A stretch of 64,000 nt of DNA from Salinimicrobium sp963739625. Lineage in GTDB: Bacteria > Bacteroidota > Bacteroidia > Flavobacteriales > Flavobacteriaceae. The stretch lies in contig CAVUAU010000005.1 in NCBI GenBank assembly GCA_963739625.1, forward strand, positions 177,173 through 241,172, written 5' to 3'. The notes below the pieces were generated by a model. That model saw only the letters and a program-made list of their open reading frames with translations. It was not told where the DNA came from and searched no databases. Shown here piece after piece: positions 28,238 through 37,008 of the stretch (position 1 is the stretch's first letter; each line of letters begins with the position of its first letter). A program made the position numbers and the translations under genes.

Positions 28238-28777
28238 ATGAATGTGATCGATCTGCTCCTCGGAATTTTCCTTGTCTTAGGCCTGGTGCGTGGACTTTTT
28301 AAAGGATTTTTGGTTGAACTGGCCGGTTTACTGGCCCTGCTGGGAGGAATTTACGCTGCCATCCATTTCTCAGATATTACCTACGATCTGCTTGAAAGCT
28401 TCATCTCGTGGGAAGAAAACAAACTTTCTGTTTTGGCTTTTGCAGTTACTTTTTTTGTAGTGGCTTTTTTGATCTCTCTCGCAGGAAGAGTTCTCACCAA
28501 AATGGCGCACATGGTGGCGCTGGGTTTGATCAACCGCTTGTTCGGCGGGATCTTTGGGGTCTTAAAAATGGCATTTTTGGCAAGCCTTTTCTTTATGTTC
28601 TTTGAAAGCTTCGGAATGTTCAATGCTTCGGAAGAGACCAAAGAAGAATCTGTGCTCTACGCTCCTGTAAGGATGCTGGCGCCAATGCTGCTGCCAACAA
28701 TAATTGAAGAAGTAAAAGAAGGGGAGTTCTTTGAACCCGCTTCCGAAGAAGAGGAACAAGAGACTCCCCTAAAATAA
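28238..28777 (+). CDS. cvpA: CvpA-family inner-membrane protein
   Basis: 179 residues with four hydrophobic segments: MNVIDLLLGIFLVLGLVRGLFKGF, ELAGLLALLGGIYAAIHF, VLAFAVTFFVVAFLISLAG and GVLKMAFLASLFFMFF. The N-terminal D-L and R-G-x-x-K-G-F pattern is the CvpA hallmark. The tail is strongly acidic (EEEEQETP). Homologues in other bacteria are linked to colicin V production and envelope stress tolerance. The palindrome at 28563-28579 is in frame within the fourth helix (LKMAFLA). Confidence 0.85.
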   Translation: MNVIDLLLGIFLVLGLVRGLFKGFLVELAGLLALLGGIYAAIHFSDITYDLLESFISWEENKLSVLAFAVTFFVVAFLISLAGRVLTKMAHMVALGLINRLFGGIFGVLKMAFLASLFFMFFESFGMFNASEETKEESVLYAPVRMLAPMLLPTIIEEVKEGEFFEPASEEEEQETPLK

Positions 28778-28780
28778 TAT

Positions 28781-29416
28781 CTAGAAGTTCAGCTGATAAA
28801 CTTCATCCAGCTGAGATTCACTGCTCACGTTTACGTTGAGGTCCTTGATAATCCCTGAAGCCACACCATAGGCCCAGCCGTGAAGATAAAGCTCCTGCCC
28901 GGTCTTCCACGCAGCCTGCACAATAGAGGTTTTGGCAAGGTCAAAGACCTGCTCCTTCACGTTAAGCTCTACAAAACGGTCAAAGCGCTCCTGCTCGTTC
29001 TCAATGGCATCCAGCTCTTTTTTGTGAAGTCTGTAGATGTTCTTGATATGACGAATCCAGTTATCGATCAACCCGATGGAATTATTGGTCATAGCAGCCT
29101 GAATACCACCGCAGCCGTAGTGGCCACATACGATCACGTGTTTCACTTTTAGCACATTAACGGCATAATCCAGCACGCTTAACATGTTCATATCGCTGTG
29201 CACGACCATGTTCGCGATGTTGCGATGCACAAAAACCTCTCCCGGCTGCGCACCAACGATCTCGTTTGCCGGCACCCGGCTGTCTGCACAGCCAATCCAT
29301 AAAATGGGCGGTTTTTGCCCGTTTGCAAGTTTTGTAAAAAATTCGGGGTCAAGTTCCAGTTTGCTCTCCACCCATTTCTTGTTGTTCTCTATGAGTTGTT
29401 CATATAGTTTAGGCAT
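28781..29416 (-). CDS. Beta-class carbonic anhydrase
   Basis: Interconverts CO2 and bicarbonate. 211 residues. Zinc ligands Cys43, His99 and Cys102 (IGCADSRVP, CGHYGCGG), with the Asp45-Arg47 dyad that gates the active site. It lies 31 nt downstream of a SulP-family anion transporter on the same strand. This arrangement strongly suggests bicarbonate uptake coupled to carbonic anhydrase, for anaplerotic carboxylation or pH control. Confidence 0.93.
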   Translation of the reverse strand: MPKLYEQLIENNKKWVESKLELDPEFFTKLANGQKPPILWIGCADSRVPANEIVGAQPGEVFVHRNIANMVVHSDMNMLSVLDYAVNVLKVKHVIVCGHYGCGGIQAAMTNNSIGLIDNWIRHIKNIYRLHKKELDAIENEQERFDRFVELNVKEQVFDLAKTSIVQAAWKTGQELYLHGWAYGVASGIIKDLNVNVSSESQLDEVYQLNF

Positions 29417-29447
29417 GTTCTTAGTATTTTTAGTTTGTTTTTATTCT

Positions 29448-31040
29448 TTATACTGCTACGTCAAGACCGAAAAATTTACGGTAACTCTCAGGGTTTTCGA
29501 CCACTCCTTTATTGGAGACCAGCCTGATGTCGATATTCCTGTGTTTTGCTTTTATTGCAAATTCGTCCAAAATTTCCAGAATATCATAATCCAGCACCTT
29601 TGTTTTACTCACATCAATTTCAATAAATGCATCCCTTGGAACTGCGTTAAGCTCTTTCAAGATCGCCCCTTTGTTGAGGAAGGTGACTTCCTCGGCCAGG
29701 GTGATCTTGTATTTGCCATCAGAATTCTCAAAGCCTTCCTTGTGCAGAAAATGCGAATTCTTGTAGCTGTTGATCAAAATTACGGAAACTCCAATCAATA
29801 ATCCCAGACCTATTCCTGTTAAGAGATCTGTAAATACCACTCCCAGGACGGTTATAAGGAACGGAAGGAACTGTGATTTACCCAATGTTGACATTCCCAG
29901 GAACAAAGCAGGTTTGGCAAGTTTAAAGCCAACCAGCAACAGCACTGCTGCCAGCACAGCTAACGGGATTAGGTTAAGCAGCTTCGGAATCACTATGATC
30001 GAAAGCAAAATGAACAACCCGTGCATAACTGCCGACATTTTTGTTCTTCCGCCTGATTGCACATTAGCAGAACTCCTTACGATCACCTGCGTGACCGGCA
30101 AACCACCAATAAGTCCCGAAACCATATTCCCGGCACCTTGGGCAAAAAGTTCGCGGTTGGTTGGGGTTACCCGCTTCAACGGATCCAGTTTATCGATAGC
30201 TTCGACACTCAACAAGGTTTCCAGGCTCGCAACTATCGCCAAAGTAACAGCCACCACCCAAATTTCAGGATTGGTGATCATTGCGAAGTTGGGAAAGGAG
30301 AACTGGCCAAAGAAGGACGCGGCACTATCCGGCACCGGTACCTTCACCAACTGTGCTGCCGGCACACCAAAAGCGGTGCCGGTGCTCGCCATCTGGAACA
30401 GCACTCCGGCAACTACAGCCACCACCGGCCCGGGTACGATCTTGAAAATCTTACTTTTTGGCGCAAGTACTTTGTCCCAAAGCAAAAGGATTGCAAGAGA
30501 AAGCACGGTGATGAGCAGCGCACCCGGCGTTACGAAATCGAAGACGTTGCCAAAGTTGGCGAACAATCCTCCCGCCGTCGCCACGGCTGCTTTATCATAT
30601 CCAAAAGCGTAAGGAATTTGCTGCAGGATAATGGTGATCCCAATCCCGGCGAGCATTCCTTTAATAACCGATGATGGAAAATAGTAGGCGATAATTCCCG
30701 CGCGGGCGAGGCCAAGCACGATCTGGATGGCACCACCAAGAACCACAGCTAAAAGGAAGTTTTCAAAGCTGCCGAGGCTGGCAATAGCACCAAGCACAAT
30801 AACCGCCAAACCGGCAGCGGGGCCGCTCACTCCAAGCGAGCTGCCAGAGAGGCTTCCAACAATGATACCTCCCACCATCCCGGCGATTAGGCCCGAGAAT
30901 AATGGTGCACCACTTGCCAGAGCTATCCCAAGGCAAAGAGGTAAGGCGACAAAAAATACGACAACACTTGCCGGTAGATCTTTTTTAAGATGTTTGAACA
31001 TATAATACATGTTTGTTTTGAACAGAAGCCAAAAGCTCAT
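29448..31040 (-). CDS. SulP-family anion (probably bicarbonate) transporter with STAS domain
   Basis: 530 residues from the most upstream ATG; MFKHLKKDLPASVVVF (start 31001) is the more usual family start. Sulfate-transporter core: LPLCLGIALASGAPLFSGLIAGMVGG, GSSLGVSGPAAGLAVIV and later SLETLLSVEAIDKLDP. About twelve to fourteen membrane segments are visible. A C-terminal STAS domain lies near residues 430-530 (EVTFLNKGAILKELNAVP; FIEIDVSKTKVLDYDILE). SulP members move sulfate, bicarbonate or other anions; the carbonic anhydrase neighbour favours bicarbonate. Confidence 0.88.
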   Translation of the reverse strand: MSFWLLFKTNMYYMFKHLKKDLPASVVVFFVALPLCLGIALASGAPLFSGLIAGMVGGIIVGSLSGSSLGVSGPAAGLAVIVLGAIASLGSFENFLLAVVLGGAIQIVLGLARAGIIAYYFPSSVIKGMLAGIGITIILQQIPYAFGYDKAAVATAGGLFANFGNVFDFVTPGALLITVLSLAILLLWDKVLAPKSKIFKIVPGPVVAVVAGVLFQMASTGTAFGVPAAQLVKVPVPDSAASFFGQFSFPNFAMITNPEIWVVAVTLAIVASLETLLSVEAIDKLDPLKRVTPTNRELFAQGAGNMVSGLIGGLPVTQVIVRSSANVQSGGRTKMSAVMHGLFILLSIIVIPKLLNLIPLAVLAAVLLLVGFKLAKPALFLGMSTLGKSQFLPFLITVLGVVFTDLLTGIGLGLLIGVSVILINSYKNSHFLHKEGFENSDGKYKITLAEEVTFLNKGAILKELNAVPRDAFIEIDVSKTKVLDYDILEILDEFAIKAKHRNIDIRLVSNKGVVENPESYRKFFGLDVAV

Positions 31041-31155
31041 GTTCTATTGTAATAAAGGTTTGAAAAAGAGTCTTTTCCGAAGTGATTTTATAGCACAGGG
31101 CTATTGAGACAACTCAACAAGTCGTCTTCAGTAAAAGACCCAAAACGAGAATGTA

Positions 31156-31446
31156 TTATATGTGCCGCGGTGGCGGGGAAAGCACATCCAGGTAGACCTG
31201 GTGATGATCTTCGGCGTAATAGAATTTAGCCGCGCTTTCTTCTTTTAGATAAAGATAATTTACATGATGACCGGCCTGTTCATCTTTGATGAATTCGAGA
31301 GCCAGCAGGTTCTTTGCTGAATTCTCTTCCTCATTGGCCGTAAAAGCAAAGGAAACATCTGCGTTCTTGTCAATGCAGGTCACAATAGTTGGGCCCGCGA
31401 CAAAGAGCGTAAAGACAAATGCTAATATGTAGGCAATTTTTTTCAA
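31156..31446 (-). CDS. Small exported protein of unknown function
   Basis: 96 residues. The N-terminal hydrophobic segment (MKKIAYILAFVFTLFVAGPTIVTC) is either a signal peptide or an anchor. The rest is short and polar, with a His-rich stretch (EDHHQVYLDVLSPPPRHI) at the end. It follows batE by 66 nt on the same strand and might be the last gene of the bat operon. Not recognised. Confidence 0.5.
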   Translation of the reverse strand: MKKIAYILAFVFTLFVAGPTIVTCIDKNADVSFAFTANEEENSAKNLLALEFIKDEQAGHHVNYLYLKEESAAKFYYAEDHHQVYLDVLSPPPRHI

Positions 31447-31512
31447 GAAGGGGCAAAAATAAGGTTTTTGAGAGGTTTGTAAACCTTTGCAATGTTAAAT
31501 TAAGATGAACTT

Positions 31513-32262
31513 TTAAAGCCTCTTTATCTCACTCTTGAGGATCCATCCCTGGTTGCCGTTGGGTAATTCAATCTCCACCCAGTCCTGAAAATCTTCGGTC
31601 ACCTTTACTTTTGCGCCTTCATGTAACTGAAAGACCTCTGCACTACGCAAATTAGGCTCACTCAAAACTTCTGCTTCTTCAGAAAAAACTATTGCGAAGT
31701 TATTTTCCTTTTCCAGCTGCAACTTCATTGCTCCAATTCCCACCGACGCCAGAGAGATCAACAGGAAAAAAATACCTGAGATAAATAGCAAACGTTTTGC
31801 AAGCGTACGCCTGCTAAAGTAGTAGGCGAGAAAAAAGATGACAAATAGCAACATACAAATAATAGCCATCCATCCCCAACCTGCGGGTCCAAACAAAGAT
31901 GTCCCCGAACTAAAGAGGCTCGAAAATCCCTTTTCGGGGGCCTCTTCAATGGCATCAATCGCCATATTTCTTGCAAACTCCAGATTGTTCTTTATATCCT
32001 TATCACCGGGATCCAGCTGGAGCGCCTTCTCATAGTGATAGATACTTGGCGCGATATGGTTTAGTTTGTAATGCGCATTCCCAAGATTGTACTCCAAAGC
32101 AGCCGAAGTTTCTCCATTCTCCAGGATCTGTTCATAGAGTTTTACGGCTTCCCGGTAATTTTCGTCGGCATAGGCAGCATTTGCCTCCTCAAAAAGCTCA
32201 TTATTTTGTGCAAATGCAGTAAACCCAATGCACACAAACACTAAAAAGATCAACTTTTTCAT
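31513..32262 (-). CDS. batE: BatE: TPR and SH3-like protein of the aerotolerance operon
   Basis: 249 residues: signal peptide (MKKLIFLVFVCIGFTAFAQN), TPR repeats at about residues 20-110 (ALEYNLGNAHYKLNHIAPSIYHYEKALQLDPGDKDIKNNLEFAR), two membrane helices (WGWMAIICMLLFVIFFLAYYF and LLFISGIFFLLISLASVGIG) and a C-terminal bacterial SH3-like domain (VLSEPNLRSAEVFQLHEGAKVKV; NGNQGWI). Its start overlaps the batD stop (ATGA). It probably docks periplasmic partners to the membrane BatA/B complex. Confidence 0.88.
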   Translation of the reverse strand: MKKLIFLVFVCIGFTAFAQNNELFEEANAAYADENYREAVKLYEQILENGETSAALEYNLGNAHYKLNHIAPSIYHYEKALQLDPGDKDIKNNLEFARNMAIDAIEEAPEKGFSSLFSSGTSLFGPAGWGWMAIICMLLFVIFFLAYYFSRRTLAKRLLFISGIFFLLISLASVGIGAMKLQLEKENNFAIVFSEEAEVLSEPNLRSAEVFQLHEGAKVKVTEDFQDWVEIELPNGNQGWILKSEIKRL

Positions 32263-34016
32263 ACCTGTTTATCTATTTCAGAAATTACCCTCACGGCTTT
32301 GTCATAATCCTGTTGCATGGCCACATTTGAGGCCGGCGTATACCTTGCAAACTCACAGCTTTTGAGCAACTCGATAAAATCGCTCACCGTAGTGGCGGCC
32401 ACTCCTCGAGACGCCAAAAGCTCCTGTATGTGTTCTTTGCTCATCTCGCTGGTTTGAATATGCAGCTTCGCCTTCAGGTAATTGTGCAATGCCCGTTCAA
32501 GAGAATCGTAAAATTTAGTTTGCTCTCCCAGGTTTCTTTTAGCTTCGGAAAGGTATTTTCTTGCCAGTTTATCGGCCTTTCTTATGCGGTTTCCTCTAAC
32601 ATCACCGGCCCTTGCCTCTCTTCTTTTTCCGAAGATGATCGCCAGCGGAATGAACAGCAACGGAAGAGCGAGCAGGCTCCAGAACAGTACCGAACCAAAA
32701 AATGAAGCGGCGCCCGCAGGTCTTAATGCTGCTTCGAGCTTAATGTACCTGAATTGTTTTGGAACCGGCGCGACAGCCTGTTTAGTCGTCCCGGGTGTTG
32801 TGCTTGCTACAGCTCCTGCAGGCGCCGCGGCGACATCAATCAGAATTTCATCTGAAGTGAGGGTTTTATAGCTCTTTGAATCGAGATCAAAATACGAGAA
32901 CTCAACCGGGGGAACAGGATATTTTCCTTTGGCTTGTGGCACAAGCGTATAATCGTTCGAAATGCTGCCCTGCATCCCGTTGATATTTGTGTTTACATCT
33001 TCAGAATATTCGGGCTCATATTTTTCCATTGTAGCCGGCACAGTTAACTGCGGCAAATCAAACAACTTGAGATTACCCTGCCCGCTTACCTCAACTTTAG
33101 CCTGCAAAGATTCGGTTGCACGCAGGCTCTGTTTATCTGTGGTCACCTTCAGTTTCAGGTTTTTTCCCACGGCACCGGTAAATCCTTCGGGTTTGCCTTC
33201 CTGCGGAAGTGGTTTCACATTGATCGTCCTGTTACCTGCGGCCACTGTTTTGTCTACAGTCTCGTAAAAGCGGTTTCCGAAGATATCACGGCGGTTCCCG
33301 GGCACCTCTACAGAGACTGAAAGCGTTAGCGGCTCAATGTCCAGTTTTCCTGTCTTCTGCGGATAAAGCACCGTCTTTCTCAACACTACATAGCGATAAG
33401 GTTCGCCTTCATAAGTGCCGTTCTCTACCTGTAGCCGCTGCATATCAATGTTCTGACTCCAAAAATCACTGAATTTCGGATTGTCCATCTGCCTCCAGTC
33501 GGTTACGTTGATGCGAGGGCTCACATAAAGCTTGTAAACAATGGTAATGGCTTCGTTGAGATAAGGATTGGTATTGGAGATCTCGGCCACCAGGTGAAGG
33601 TTTTCTGAAGCTACATATTCAGAATTATCACCATCTGTAGGTTGATCTACTGCGGCAGTAACTTCAATTTCTACCGGGGAAGTCTTGTACACATTCCCAT
33701 CTATAGTGATCTCCGCCTGGCCTATGCTGAATTTTCCTCTTTGTTTGGGAGCTAAAAAATAGCTGTAGGTCTTGGAATAGCTTTTCTTCCCATTGATCCA
33801 GCTGTTGCTTACCGCCTGATTAGGCCCGCCTACCACCGTAAAATTGGAAAAAGAAGGCGGTTTAAAATTGTCACCATCTTCATTCATGGTGAAATCTACC
33901 CGCAGGCGCTCGTTGACACCGAGTTTATTCTTGCTCGCTTTTGCTTCAAACTGCACCTGGGCCCCCGCGAGCACCGGGATCATCAAAAAAAGTAAAATGA
34001 GGATCTTATTTTTCAT
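32259..34016 (-). CDS. batD: BatD: oxygen-tolerance protein
   Basis: 585 residues, signal peptide (MKNKILILLFLMIPVLAGAQ), then a long periplasmic stretch of Ig-like beta domains typical of BatD (ASKNKLGVNERLRVDFTMN; KLYVSPRINVTDWRQM; PVEFSYFDLDSKSYKTLTSDE), one membrane helix near residue 455 (FFGSVLFWSLLALPLLFIPLAIIF) and a cytoplasmic tail. Ala/Thr/Pro-rich linker before the helix. It sits between batC and batE. In Bacteroides the operon supports oxygen tolerance; the biochemical role is unproven. Confidence 0.9.
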   Translation of the reverse strand: MKNKILILLFLMIPVLAGAQVQFEAKASKNKLGVNERLRVDFTMNEDGDNFKPPSFSNFTVVGGPNQAVSNSWINGKKSYSKTYSYFLAPKQRGKFSIGQAEITIDGNVYKTSPVEIEVTAAVDQPTDGDNSEYVASENLHLVAEISNTNPYLNEAITIVYKLYVSPRINVTDWRQMDNPKFSDFWSQNIDMQRLQVENGTYEGEPYRYVVLRKTVLYPQKTGKLDIEPLTLSVSVEVPGNRRDIFGNRFYETVDKTVAAGNRTINVKPLPQEGKPEGFTGAVGKNLKLKVTTDKQSLRATESLQAKVEVSGQGNLKLFDLPQLTVPATMEKYEPEYSEDVNTNINGMQGSISNDYTLVPQAKGKYPVPPVEFSYFDLDSKSYKTLTSDEILIDVAAAPAGAVASTTPGTTKQAVAPVPKQFRYIKLEAALRPAGAASFFGSVLFWSLLALPLLFIPLAIIFGKRREARAGDVRGNRIRKADKLARKYLSEAKRNLGEQTKFYDSLERALHNYLKAKLHIQTSEMSKEHIQELLASRGVAATTVSDFIELLKSCEFARYTPASNVAMQQDYDKAVRVISEIDKQV

Positions 34017-34030
34017 TTTTCGCTCCTGGT

Positions 34031-34945
34031 TTACCAGTCTTTTTCAGTTTTTGTTTTTGCTCCTTTTACTTTTTGGGCGTTGATCTTGTCCTGGATCTTC
34101 TTCTCTTCGTTGCCCATGGCCTCTAACAGGTTCTTCACCTGTTGTGGAGAAAGCTGTCCCGGCTTAGGCTGAGGCTGTTTTTGCTGTTCCTCTTTCTTAT
34201 CACCACCCTGTTCCTGTTGCTGGTCCTTGTTCTTGGGCTTTCCTTCGTCATCCTTCTTATCCTCACCTTCTTTCTTATCCTGGTCCTGCTTTTCGCCACC
34301 CTTGTCTTTCTCGTCCTGCGGCTTCCCATCGTCACTTTTCTCCTTCTCTCCCTGGTCGCCCTGCTGGTCTTTCTTGTCCTGCTGGTCTTTATTTTGATCC
34401 TGCTTGTCCTTGTTTTGATCTTTGTTTTGATCCTTATTATCGTCTCCGCCGCCTTTTTTCTGTTCTTCTTCCAGCATTTTTTTAGCCAGCGCCAGGTTAT
34501 AACGGGTTTGATCGTCGGCAGGATTATTCCTCAGCGAATTCTTGTAAGCTTCAATTGCCTCCTTGTATTTCTTTTCTTTCATAAAAGCGTTGCCGCGGTT
34601 ATGAAAGGAGTCGTGTTTCAGGCTTCTTTTCTCAGTTACTTTAGCAGCCTGTCCGTGACGCTCTACCGCCTGGCCTGTAATCTCTTTTTCGTAATACAGG
34701 TTTCCCAGGTTGTACTTTGCCTCGGCGTTAGAAGGGTCTGTAGCGATGGCTTTCCTGTAAAAAGCTTCTGCGGAAGCCATGTCGTCTTCGGCTTTGGCTG
34801 CTTCGGCCTCTTGCATGTAGCGTTTGGCCGTGCGTGCCGCCACTTCGGGATCATCCTGTGCCGAAACTGTGAAAACCGGCAGCAGAAGGAGTCCCAAAAA
34901 GAGCATTTTTGACACCTGATATTTCAGTAAAGTTTTCTTCTGCAT
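34031..34945 (-). CDS. batC: BatC: TPR protein with a long charged low-complexity tail
   Basis: 304 residues. Signal or anchor segment around residues 14-30 (LFLGLLLLPVFTVSAQ), then TPR units (AEAFYRKAIATDPSNAEAKYNLGNLYYEKE; DSFHNRGNAFMKEKKYKEAIEAYKNSL; PADDQTRYNLALAKKML). Residues about 165-265 are almost only K, D, Q, E, G and N in short repeats (DQNKDQNKDKQDQNK), a disordered region. A palindrome-like sequence (34894-34913) overlaps the signal-peptide codons. The opposite-strand open frame across the tail is an artefact of the base composition. Confidence 0.88.
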   Translation of the reverse strand: MQKKTLLKYQVSKMLFLGLLLLPVFTVSAQDDPEVAARTAKRYMQEAEAAKAEDDMASAEAFYRKAIATDPSNAEAKYNLGNLYYEKEITGQAVERHGQAAKVTEKRSLKHDSFHNRGNAFMKEKKYKEAIEAYKNSLRNNPADDQTRYNLALAKKMLEEEQKKGGGDDNKDQNKDQNKDKQDQNKDQQDKKDQQGDQGEKEKSDDGKPQDEKDKGGEKQDQDKKEGEDKKDDEGKPKNKDQQQEQGGDKKEEQQKQPQPKPGQLSPQQVKNLLEAMGNEEKKIQDKINAQKVKGAKTKTEKDW

Positions 34946-34951
34946 CTTCAG

Positions 34952-35989
34952 CTACTTTTGTTCGTTAAACAAGTTCAGTTTTTTGAGCCAGGAAGTTTGT
35001 CTCTCCAGGAGCAGCATTTCCAGCAAAAGGAATAACAGCCCCAACGCCACGAACCATTGAAACTGGCTTTTATACTGCGCTATTTGCTGAGATTCAAACT
35101 CCTTTTTGTCCATATTCTGAAGTATATCTGTCACTTCATCCACCACTTGCCCGGTGACCCGGCCATTGATATACTCCCCGTTTGCCGCCGATGCGATCTC
35201 CTTCAGCGTAGCTTCATCCAGACGAGTGATCACCGTTTCACCGTTGTTGTCTTTTTTGTAACTCTGCACAATCCCGTTCCTTTTATTCGGGATTGGGCCT
35301 CCTTTTGCAGTACCTACTCCAATGGTCACAATCCTTATGCCTTCTTTGGCTGCCTGTTTGGCAATTTCTTCAATTTCACCTTCGTGATCTTCACCGTCGC
35401 TAATGAGAAAGAGCACACGATTGGTTTGGTCTTTATCGTTAAAGTAAGTGGTTGCCAGCTCGATTGCTTCTTTAATCGCCGTTCCCTGGGAAGAAAGCAT
35501 ATCGGTATTCATATTTTGCAGGAACATCTTGGCCGCAGCATAATCTGTAGTGATTGGCAACTGCGGAAAAGCGCTACCTGCGTAGGCAATGATACCAACC
35601 CTGTCACTCGCAAGATTATTTATGATCTGTGTGACCAGTTGTTTTGCCTTTTCCAGCCTGTTGGGCGCGATATCTTCGGCCAGCATACTTTTAGAAACAT
35701 CTACCGCAAAGACGACATCTACCCCTTCTCGTTTTACAGTTTCCATTTTTGTGCCAAACCTTGGATTGACAAGCGCAATTGTAAAACTGGCAAGGGCGAG
35801 ACACAACAGCACCACTTTAAAAACCGATTTTGAAGTGGAACGGTTTGGGCTGAGCTTGTTGAGCAACTCCCTGTCGGCAAATTTTTTCTGCGTGCGCCGT
35901 CTCCAAAAGATGATGAAAGCAAATAGCAACACCACCACCGGAATGGCGAGCAACAACCAGAAATATGTCTTATCTTCTAAAAGGTACAT
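34952..35989 (-). CDS. batB: BatB: membrane VWA-domain protein
   Basis: 345 residues: membrane helices at residues 10-28 and near 55-75, a von Willebrand A domain with intact MIDAS (FAVDVSKSMLAED, then T and D residues in SQGTAIKEAI and ISDGEDHEGE), and a last helix near residue 320 (WFVALGLLFLLLEMLLLER). The VWA domain faces the periplasm and binds partner proteins through Mg2+. Part of the batA-E operon; starts 14 nt after batA. Confidence 0.92.
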   Translation of the reverse strand: MYLLEDKTYFWLLLAIPVVVLLFAFIIFWRRRTQKKFADRELLNKLSPNRSTSKSVFKVVLLCLALASFTIALVNPRFGTKMETVKREGVDVVFAVDVSKSMLAEDIAPNRLEKAKQLVTQIINNLASDRVGIIAYAGSAFPQLPITTDYAAAKMFLQNMNTDMLSSQGTAIKEAIELATTYFNDKDQTNRVLFLISDGEDHEGEIEEIAKQAAKEGIRIVTIGVGTAKGGPIPNKRNGIVQSYKKDNNGETVITRLDEATLKEIASAANGEYINGRVTGQVVDEVTDILQNMDKKEFESQQIAQYKSQFQWFVALGLLFLLLEMLLLERQTSWLKKLNLFNEQK

Positions 35990-36003
35990 TTCATCTCTTT
36001 TCT

Positions 36004-37008
36004 TTATACAAAGCTTCTGAAAATTGTAAATCTCAACAGGATCTCAAACAGCAACAGCGCACCCGCCAACAAAAGGAAAGGCCTGTACTTCTCGTCATAG
36101 TTATAAAACTTGAACTCCTCAATCTCGGTTTTCTCCAATTGATTGATCTCGTTATAGATCTCTTCCAGTTTTTTATTATTGGTCGCCCTGAAATATTTTC
36201 CTCCTGTCACTTCAGCAATTTCCTTTAATAAAGCCTCGTCTATCTCGACGGGCACTCTGCCGTACTGGAAATTTCCGTTAGGAAGAATTGCGACAGGCGA
36301 CAAAGCCGTGCCATTGCTGCCCACTCCAATAGTATAAGTTTTTATTCCGAATTCTACTGCCAGTTCACTCGCAATCTTAGGATCGATGAACCCGGCGTTA
36401 TTCATCCCGTCAGTCAGGAGAATAATCACCTTGCTTTTGGCTTTACTGTCTTTCAACCTGTTAACCGAGGTTGCAAGTCCCATTCCTATTGCTGTCCCGT
36501 TCTCGAGAACATTGTTATACTCCACGTCATCAAGCGCGCCTAAAACTATGCCTTTGTCGCTGGTAATTGGGGTCTTTGTAAAGGCCTCACCGGCATAAAC
36601 TACAAGTCCTATCCTGTCTCCCGGCCTGTTCTTAATAAATTCTGCTGCCACCTCTTTTGTTGCTGCCAGGCGGTTTGGTTCCAGGTCGCGCGCCAGCATA
36701 CTCGCCGAGACATCTATAGCCATAACAATGTCAATCCCGCTGGTGGTGTTCGTGCGCGACGAAATATCTACAGCCCGGGGTCTGGCGAGGGCAGTGATCA
36801 CCAGGGCCAAAACCAGCAGGCGCAAAATGAAAAGAATTGGCCGCAATTTTCCCAGTATTCCCGGTTTAGCTTCAAAGCCTTTGATGCTCGAGATCCTTAG
36901 TTCGGCGGTTTCTTTGTTGCGCTTCCACACATACCAGGCCAGGGCCAGCGGCAAAAGCAACAACAGCCAGAAAAACTGAGGGTCTTCAAAAATGAAATTT
37001 TCGAACAT
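36004..37008 (-). CDS. batA: BatA: membrane VWA-domain protein
   Basis: 334 residues, paralogue of BatB. Two N-terminal helices (FFWLLLLLPLALAWYVW; LRPILFILRLLVLALVITALA), a VWA domain with MIDAS (MAIDVSASMLARDL, ENGTAIGMGLATSV, LLTDGMNNAG) and a C-terminal helix (YRPFLLLAGALLLFEILLRF). Its ATG shares a base with the stop of the upstream 542-residue gene (TAATG). A degenerate palindrome (36984-37003) covers codons 2-8. Confidence 0.92.
   Translation of the reverse strand: MFENFIFEDPQFFWLLLLLPLALAWYVWKRNKETAELRISSIKGFEAKPGILGKLRPILFILRLLVLALVITALARPRAVDISSRTNTTSGIDIVMAIDVSASMLARDLEPNRLAATKEVAAEFIKNRPGDRIGLVVYAGEAFTKTPITSDKGIVLGALDDVEYNNVLENGTAIGMGLATSVNRLKDSKAKSKVIILLTDGMNNAGFIDPKIASELAVEFGIKTYTIGVGSNGTALSPVAILPNGNFQYGRVPVEIDEALLKEIAEVTGGKYFRATNNKKLEEIYNEINQLEKTEIEEFKFYNYDEKYRPFLLLAGALLLFEILLRFTIFRSFV

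Noticed and set aside
29770..30612. 280-residue open frame opposite the SulP gene
   Set aside because: Ser/Thr/Pro-rich shadow of membrane-helix codons.
34142..34912. 256-residue hydrophobic open frame opposite batC
   Set aside because: Produced by the K/D/Q codon repeats of batC read backwards (Leu/Val/Phe-rich); batC has the family features.
35057..35833. 258-residue open frame opposite batB
   Set aside because: Antisense shadow; batB has intact MIDAS and helices.
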